5,323 bases of DNA from Bacteroidales bacterium (lineage in GTDB: Bacteria; Bacteroidota; Bacteroidia; Bacteroidales; FEN-979): positions 1 to 5,323 of the forward strand of contig JAFGNY010000342.1 of NCBI GenBank assembly GCA_016926765.1, given 5' to 3'. The position numbers were made by a program, and so were the translations under genes. The notes beneath the pieces are model-generated. The model did not search any database and was not told where the DNA came from. It worked only from the letters and a program-made list of their open reading frames with translations. Shown piece by piece: positions 1-5,323 of the stretch. Each line of letters opens with the position of its first letter. The first letter of the stretch is position 1.

Positions 1-3000
1 AAACGGAAATACCAGTGGATCTGTTTCTGAATCAGGCAAATCTGGATTATCATCAACTGTATGAGCTGATGCAGGTTAAATTCATAAATCCGGACGGGGA
101 CCAAAGCCAGATTCTTCTTTCTGCTGATGACTGCGATACCAGGACACAAAAGCTGAACAGGATGAGTCCTCCCAGGCTGGACAGGATACACCGGTTCCTG
201 CGATTATGGAGACATACACCATGGAAAATGTGGGAGCTCGATCTGTTAATACGCAGCCCAAAAATCGGGAATGGATTGCTCAGTGAGGACTGCCTGATCG
301 GTTTGAAAAGGGTCCGCGAGATACAAAATCTGCTCAAAACGGATGCTGAACACATTCAGGTGTTTTACGACAATTTCAGCAGGGAATCCAGGCGGACTAC
401 TGAACCTTTTGGCAAAACAATCCCTTGTCTGTATGATGCATTATTTTTGAATAAATCGATCATTAATCCGGTCGATCCGGCTTTTGAGGATCCGGATAAA
501 AGTGCTTCCCCGGCAAACCGTAGCGACCACAGGGCAGCCATTCTGGCGGCATTAGGTATTTCTGATTCAGATCTGACTCTGTTGGATTCCCTCCCCGGAA
601 ACAATCAGCTGACTGTGGCTAACTTAAGCCTGCTGTACCGGTATGCACTGCAGGCTGAAAGGCTCCGGGTGCGCATACCTGAATTGCTGCGTTGGACAGA
701 TGTAGTCGATGAAAGGGATCCTTTTCTGAATCCTGCAGTGACCCTTGAATTTCTGCGGAAAAAGGAACAGGTCGTACAAGCGGGTTTCAGTCCGGATGAA
801 TTTGAATATATCCGGCGCTATGCTTTCCATTCCCCGCTGGGCTTAAGGGAAGAAACAGTTGACCAGCACCTGAGTGTTTTAAGGACCGGACTGGCAAAAT
901 TGCAGGATAGCATTTTTAACGCTTCCGGTTCTGCGAGGGAAAATACGGCCGCCAGACTGGGCAAATTTGCCGAATTCAATAATACGGAAGTATTGGAACC
1001 GGCACTGGATTTAATTGAGGGAAACTGGGCCGGCACTGATCAGGAACGCGAAGAATTTATCCGGAAGTACTTTGTTTTTATCCGGGATATCCCTTCCGCA
1101 GTTGAAAGTCTCCGGGCCCCGGTAATCCTTAATGAGTCTTTGTTGACGGAAAGACACCGGTATGTACTTCAGCAGATTTTCTCCTTCTTCAGGGAAAGCC
1201 TGATAACAGAACATATCTCCAATGCCCTTTCCATTCCCGCTAAACATGCCGGTGTACTGATCAGCCGGTTGTCCCCGGAAGGTAGTGGACCGGCTCTTTA
1301 TGATGTTTTTGATGATCTGTTAAACACGGATACCTCAGGCAACTATTTGCCGTTTACCGATCAGCATCATTGGGTGTTCCACTTATTGCATAAATGTAAG
1401 ATCATCATTGAGAAAGGAAATGTAACTCCTGAAGATTTGGCCTGGTGGACAGATCACAGCAACGTTACGGGAATATTCCAATTTTTCCGGTTGCCCGTAC
1501 AAACGAATGATGATCCCGGAAATCCGTTTCTTAAGGGGGATAATGCCCTGCCCTATTCGTGTTGGGACAGATGGTTTGAACTACTCCGGTTCAGACAACG
1601 GTATCCCGAACCGGAAGGGATCAGTTTCACCGCCATTCTTGAGAAAGCCACCCATAACGATACCACACTGTTCCGCGATCTGACAACGCTGACACAACTG
1701 CATTCGGTTCAATGGGAAATGCTTGGGAAAAGGTTGGGCCTGGAGGTTTCAGATTTCAGTGACGGAAGAATTTACAGACGGTTGAGCCAGTGTTTGTCAG
1801 ACCTCAATCGAACCGGAGCTTCCGAAAATATGCTCTTCAGCTGGGCCGACCGGGATAACGAAGATCAGGAGTATGCCAATTCAGTTGCCATCCGACAAGC
1901 TTCAAAATCAAAATACAACGAAAAGGAGTGGCTTGAACTGTCCATGTCCCTCCAGAATGAGCTCAGGAAGAGCAAACGAACTGCTCTGGGTTCCTTTCTG
2001 ATAGCATTGTCACAGCGGGAGATAGAGATTACAATTGGCGGTCAGACATATCACAATCCCTACCATTCCTGCAGATGGAATGACAACAATGATCTTTTCG
2101 GCTACTTTCTGATAGACGTGGATATGAATGCATGCATGGTTACATCCCGTTTGAAACAAGCTGTCAGTTCCGTTCAACTTTTCGTCCAGCGGTGTTTCCT
2201 GAACCTGGAACCGGCGCTGGTAAAGATTCCCGGCAACGATCCCGATTTGGAAAACAGCTGGAGTCAGTGGAAATGGATAAAAAATTACCGGATCTGGGAA
2301 GCCAACCGGAAGGTATTCCTCTATCCTGAAAACTGGATTGAACCCGAACTGAGGGATGATAAATCTCCCTTTTTCAACGAGCTGGAAAGTGAACTTCGAC
2401 AAAATGAGCTGACTGCTTCCCATGCAGAGGCAGCCTTTTTAAATTACCTTCAAAAGTTGGATAGAGTAAGCCGGCTGGAAATAACCGGGGTTTACCATGA
2501 AACAGACCTTTCCGTAAATCGCTTTCATGTGGTGGGACGTACAGCTGATCAGGCCCCCGGGTATTTCTACAGGAATTATGACCTTAACTATTGTGAGTGG
2601 TCCCCCTGGGAAAAGGTGGAGGCCGATATCACGGGTGATCATGTCATTCCCGTGGTGTACAACCGAAAGTTGTACCTGTTTTGGTTATTGTTTCAGGAAA
2701 AGCCCCTGAAACTGAAAAGAACCCCTCCCCTGAAGGCCTCCGATGGTCCGGTTGGCAATCCTGAACAGCCCAGGCTGCTTGAGATACAGCTTGCGTGGAG
2801 CACGCGCAGTCATACTGGCTGGACCGGGAAAAAAATATCAAAAAAGAAGCTCATCCATCCATGGGACCGTCCATTATTCACCTACAATCTTCGTCCTCGT
2901 TACAGGGCAACGGATAATGCATTGATGATTGACCTGTTCATTTCCACATCCAAAGAATTTAACGACCGGTTGTTTTATGATCAGTTCTTGGCTGCTCCCA

Positions 3001-5323
3001 AAAAGTTCTCAACGGTTAACTTCAACGAAATGTACAGGCCCTGGCACTCTTCCTCCTTCGTTTTTGACGGAGAGGTAAGGGACATAAAGCTAAAGGGTAT
3101 TTCAGGGGTTTACTATCTGGATAGCACCAACTCGCTGGTGAGCACATCGTCCCACCAGTATGTCCAGGAAAGTTTTGGACAGGAGGGACGCCAGATCAGT
3201 CCCCTTCGGTTTCCCGACAAGACGCCAAACCTGACACTTCCCTGTGGGATGCACTTTGAATACACCCGGCTGGTGAACAACAAGATCCATGGGGTGAACA
3301 GCAGCAGCATGAATATCATTGAGCCAGGCAGAACAACCACTTTGCTGACAGGGGCAAAAGCTCCCTTTGAAGTGGTGCAGTCGATGCAGTCGCTCAGCCA
3401 CCGGCCGCTCTTCTATCAGGACAACCGGCGATCCTTCTTTGTGAAACCTGAATTTGAGCAGATTTCCCTGGATTATCAAACCAGGATATGGCGGCGCAGG
3501 TATGTTTTTTATCCCTTCTATCACCCATACACGGAACTGTTTATCCGGGAATTGAACCGATCGGGACTGGATGGGTTCTTTAACCGGAACATCCAGGTGA
3601 AACCCGGTAAGTACTATCCTCAAAATAGCTTTAACTTCAATTCCTATGCTCCGCTGCCACCTCATGCTCCGCATGAAACCGCGGTTCACGATGTGGTTGA
3701 CTTCTCCTTTGGCGGGGCCTATTCGGTGTACAACTGGGAAGTATTCTTCCATGCTCCTCTTATGATCGCCACGCTTCTGAGCCAGAATCAACGGTTCGAG
3801 GAGGCCATGTCCTGGTTCCACTCCATTTTCGATCCGACGAATACGGAAGATTTGCCGGTTCCGCAACGCTATTGGGTGACCAAGCCTTTCTTCGAGCAGA
3901 ATGCAGATGGTTACAGGCAACAGCGGATCAAAGATCTCCTGAAAAATATAGACGATCATCACCCACAGATCATGGCATGGAGGAACAATCCCTTTAAGCC
4001 CCATCTGATTGCGCGCTACCGGCCCGTGGCTTATCAGCGAAATGTGGTGATGCGATACATTAGAAATCTGATTGACTGGGGCGATATGCTTTTCCGGCGT
4101 GACAACCTGGAGTCGCTGAATGAAGCCACCCAATTGTATGTATTGGCACATGAGATACTCGGGGATCGGCCCGATAAAGTCCCTGCTGTTAACAGAGAGA
4201 ATAAGAGTTACAATGAGCTGACAGCAGATCAGGCTCTTGATGTTTTTGGCAACCAGAAAGTTGAAGTAATGGCAGAAAATCTGGCCCCAATGACTGCTCA
4301 GGTAGTTGAACCGGAAAAAGAGACCGAACCTCTCCCCCGGCTGGATACGTTCTATTTTTGCATTCCGGGAAACGAAAAGCTGAATGAACTGTGGAATCTC
4401 GTAGAGGACAGGCTGTTTAAGATCCGGAATGGGATGAACATTCAGGGTATAATACGACAACTGCCCTTGTTTGAGCCCCCGATTGATCCGGCACTTCTGG
4501 TGAAAGCAGCTGCACAGGGCCTTGACCTGAGCAGCGTGATGAACGACATCAGCGCACCGGCTCCTCATTACCGTTTCAAACCTTTGGTGGCAAAAGCAGC
4601 AGCCCTTTGTTCGGAGGTAAAGGCCATGGGGGAAAAGTTCCTGGATATTTTAGTAGCTAAAGATGCCGAAGCTTTGGATCTGCTGCGGCAAAACCAGGAA
4701 ATTCAATTGCTGGAAGCCCTGAAGGAGGTGCGAAAAAGACAGATCCTGGAGGCGGAAGAAAATAGGACCGGACTGGAACGCAGTAAAGCAGTGATAGAGG
4801 AACGCCTGAATTTTTTTGCTGATATCGAGAAACGGAATCGGTATGAAGAGACCTATCTGGCAAAACTCAAAAGTGCGCAAAACAGTCAGGAGATCGCTCA
4901 GGGCTTAACATTGGGAGCTTCAATAATTTCCCTGATTCCCGAAATTGTTGCGGGGGGATCCGGCGCAGGAGGTACCCCTGTTGCCACAGTTTCAATTGGA
5001 GGTATTAACCTGGGACAGGCAGCAAAACTGGGAGCGGAAATTGCCGGATTTACAGCGTTGATTGCCGGTAATTCCGCAACCATGGCTTCCATTGAAGGGG
5101 GCTTTAAGCGTCGCTGGGATGACTGGAAGCTGCAGGAGAGACTGGCCGAAAAAGAGTTGAAACAGATGGAAAAACAGATCCTGGCAGCCGAAATACGGCT
5201 GAATCTGGCGGAAAAAGAGCTGGAAAACCAGGAATTACAAATCGAAAACGCGCAAATGGTGCAGGAGTACCTGCGGAGTAAATACACCAGCGGGCAGTTG
5301 TATAACTGGATGGTGGGAGAAGT
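1..5323 (+). CDS. Tc (ABC) toxin A subunit, TcA/TcdA-like; interior fragment, both ends missing
   Basis: In known Tc toxins TcA forms a secreted homopentamer that binds the target cell. On a pH change it drives a central alpha-helical channel through the membrane, and the enzyme held in the TcB-TcC cocoon passes through it. Seen here: 1,773 codons (bases 3-5321) without a stop. TcA signatures appear in family order: FINP (residues 27-30), HRFLRLW (63-69), INPVDPAF (154-161), the DLFGYFLIDVDMNACM block (697-712), WEANRKVFLYPENWIEPE (765-782), YHPY (1173-1176), FSFGGAYSVYNWE (1234-1246), FDPTN (1276-1280), VEDRLFKIRN (1467-1476), LPLFEPPIDP (1487-1496) and RRWDDWK (1703-1709). The chain is continuous across the region where some systems split TcA into two proteins (TcaA/TcaB, TccA/TccB, YenA1/YenA2). 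No frameshift is seen. The start codon, the N-terminal part and the C-terminal TcB-binding domain lie outside. No gene symbol is given because the subtype (tcdA, tccB, xptA and others) cannot be set from this fragment. Confidence 0.95.
3..1952 (+). other. TcA alpha-helical shell region (partial)
   Basis: Residues 1 to about 650 read as a mostly helical, leucine-rich stretch, matching the shell that surrounds the channel in TcA structures. Visible TcA landmarks are YELMQVKFINP (20-30), IHRFLRLWR followed by W74 and ELD, YDALFLNKSIINPVDPAF (144-161), SDHRAAILAALGIS (174-187) and LSLLYRYALQAERLRV (208-223). The order and spacing match the part of TcA proteins downstream of the SpvA-like (VRP1) segment, so the true N-terminus lies some hundreds of residues upstream (inferred). 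The second half, about residues 260-640, is more divergent but still helical in character. I cannot assign a receptor-binding insertion within this part with confidence. Domain edges are approximate. Confidence 0.8.
1953..2684 (+). other. ABC-toxin N-terminal signature block and neuraminidase-like region
   Basis: Residues about 651-894 hold the best-conserved part of the left half. They include NELRKSKRTALGSFLIA (652-668), then DLFGYFLIDVDMNACM (697-712) and TSRLKQAVSSVQLFVQRC (714-731) ending in NLEP (734-737). A tryptophan-rich run follows (W753, W756, W758, W765), leading into FLYPENWIEPELRDDKSPFF. After that come HVVGRTADQAPGYFYRNYD (842-860), WSPWEKV (866-872) and YNRKLYLFW (886-894). 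These are hallmarks of the Tc toxin families named 'ABC toxin N-terminal region' and 'neuraminidase-like domain'. The second name reflects fold similarity; sialidase activity is not implied, and I saw no clear set of sialidase Asp-box repeats. The helical-to-beta boundary of the shell probably falls within this block. Confidence 0.85.
2685..3500 (+). other. Beta-rich outer shell with probable receptor-binding insertion
   Basis: Residues about 895-1166. The start is family-like (LEIQLAWS, 926-933, then GWTGKKISKKK, 939-949) and so is the end (FYQDNRRSFFVKPE, 1137-1150). Between them, about 955-1135, I recognise few TcA motifs. The stretch is rich in Ser, Thr, Asn, Phe and Tyr with alternating hydrophobic and polar residues, as expected for beta-sandwich material. 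Known TcA proteins carry immunoglobulin-like receptor-binding domains inserted at comparable places in the neuraminidase-like and beta-shell parts, and these vary most between homologues. Assigning this stretch to such a domain is inference from position and low conservation. The target receptor cannot be read from the sequence. Confidence 0.55.
3501..4172 (+). other. TcA conserved beta-shell / pre-linker block
   Basis: Residues about 1167-1390 match TcA proteins almost without a gap: YVFYPFYHPY (1167-1176), ELNRSGLDGFF (1183-1193), DFSFGGAYSVYNWEVFFHAPL (from D1233), the FDPTN turn (1276-1280), RYWVTKPFF (1289-1297) and WRNNPFKPHLIARYRP (1326-1341). The long helix-like RNVVMRYIRNLIDWGDMLFRRD follows, and the block ends at AHEILGDRP (1382-1390). 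In known structures this part closes the shell and connects to the linker leading into the channel. Conservation here is the strongest single argument for the family assignment, together with the pore domain. Confidence 0.85.
4173..4349 (+). other. Shell-to-channel linker
   Basis: Residues about 1391-1449 separate the conserved EILGDRP end of the shell from the FYFCIPGNEKL start of the pore domain. The stretch is polar, poor in large hydrophobic residues and ends in an acidic, proline-containing run (VVEPEKETEPLPR). In Photorhabdus TcdA1 the equivalent linker is stretched in the pre-pore and contracts to drive channel insertion (established for TcdA1). The same job here is inferred from position and composition. 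The edges are set by the flanking conserved motifs, not by structure. Confidence 0.65.
4350..5323 (+). other. TcA pore-forming domain (right end cut)
   Basis: Residues from 1450 to the window edge. The entry block contains FCIPGNEKL (1452-1460), LWNLVEDRLFKIRNGMNI (1463-1480) and LPLFEPPIDPALL (1487-1499). After HYRFKPLV (1522-1529) comes a long, highly charged helical stretch to about residue 1630 (ELLEA-, EVRKR- and EERL-type segments). The hydrophobic, glycine-rich tip follows (about 1632-1700), then RRWDDWK (1703-1709) and a second long Glu/Lys/Leu-rich helix (about 1709-1760). This helix, hydrophobic tip, helix order is that of the TcA channel, where five copies form the translocation tube. 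The window ends at LYNWMVGE (1766-1773), just before the expected C-terminal TcB-binding domain. Confidence 0.9.
4896..5102 (+). other. Channel tip: putative membrane-inserting hairpin
   Basis: Residues 1632-1700 are the only clearly hydrophobic stretch in the pore domain. ASIISLIPEIVAG is followed by a flexible glycine-rich turn (GGSGAGGTP, 1651-1659), then VATVSIGGINLG and a small-residue segment around AEIAGFTALIAG. This sits between the two long charged helices, where TcdA1 has its transmembrane hairpins. Acidic and basic residues are nearly absent between E1647 and K1676. Placement in the membrane is inferred from this pattern and homology. Confidence 0.75.

Noticed and set aside
53..1247. 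Five minus-strand open frames of 68-100 codons across the left part of the window.
   Set aside because: All lie opposite the shell-coding part of the TcA gene, with no recognisable domains or consistent ribosome binding sites. They are shadows.
2526..2684. Possible sialidase activity, given the 'neuraminidase-like' domain name.
   Set aside because: The name in Tc toxins reflects fold similarity. I could not find a clear set of sialidase Asp-box repeats or the arginine triad, so no enzymatic claim is made.
2829..2846. A run of seven A followed by an in-frame A AAA AAG heptamer (2840-2846), which resembles a dnaX-type minus-one frameshift site.
   Set aside because: A minus-one shift would stop at 2915-2917 and remove the channel. 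The zero frame encodes a family-like basic patch (GKKISKKK) and continues correctly. I saw no convincing stimulatory element. Coincidence is more likely, though the A runs are places to check for sequencing error.
2010..2925. Short open frames on both strands, the longest 137 codons on the minus strand.
   Set aside because: They overlap the highly conserved neuraminidase-like region in other frames, and their translations look like out-of-frame readings of it.
3102..4568. A 488-codon open frame on the minus strand.
   Set aside because: It lies wholly opposite the most conserved TcA block, the linker and the start of the pore domain. Its translation shows no family I recognise, and the plus-strand frame has clear protein conservation. 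Open antisense frames of this size can arise from codon bias in a long gene.
4650..5287. Minus-strand open frames of 68-129 codons, one rich in Ser, Phe and Cys.
   Set aside because: They are the complement of the Glu/Lys/Leu-rich channel helices. Antisense of GAA/AAA/CTG-rich coiled-coil codons gives Ser/Phe-rich sequence by itself.

Overview
The whole 5,323-base window is the interior of one very large plus-strand gene. A single reading frame (first complete codon at base 3) runs for 1,773 codons to base 5321 with no stop. It enters from the left edge and leaves through the right edge, so neither the start codon nor the stop codon is visible. The translation is recognisable along most of its length as the A subunit (TcA; TcdA/TccB/XptA-type) of a tripartite Tc (toxin complex, 'ABC') toxin. 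TcA is the pentameric, receptor-binding, syringe-like translocation channel. Residue numbers below are window residues, where residue n starts at base 3n.

Layout, left to right: (1) residues 1 to about 650, most of the alpha-helical shell, with TcA signatures such as FINP (27-30), HRFLRLW (63-69) and NKSIINPVDPAF (150-161). (2) About 650-895, the 'ABC toxin N-terminal' signature block and the neuraminidase-like region. (3) About 896-1165, the beta-rich outer-shell part, including the least family-like stretch, probably a receptor-binding insertion. (4) About 1166-1390, the strongly conserved beta-shell block. (5) About 1391-1449, a polar linker. (6) About 1450 to the right edge, the pore-forming domain: conserved entry block, long first helix, glycine-rich membrane-inserting tip and long returning helix. 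The cut falls just after an LYNWM motif, so the C-terminal TcB-binding domain is missing on the right. Several hundred N-terminal residues are probably missing on the left.

I see no second gene, intergenic gap, RNA gene, mobile element, CRISPR array, promoter or terminator. All other open stretches, including a 488-codon one on the minus strand, lie inside this gene and are shadows.

Organism: base composition is about balanced and codon use is mixed (frequent CGG, CCG, CTG and GAA, but also AGG, ATA and TTA). This does not identify the host. A Gram-negative environmental bacterium, perhaps Bacteroidota, is a weak guess. In known systems TcA works with a TcB-TcC cocoon that holds the toxic enzyme. 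Any such partner genes here would lie outside the window.
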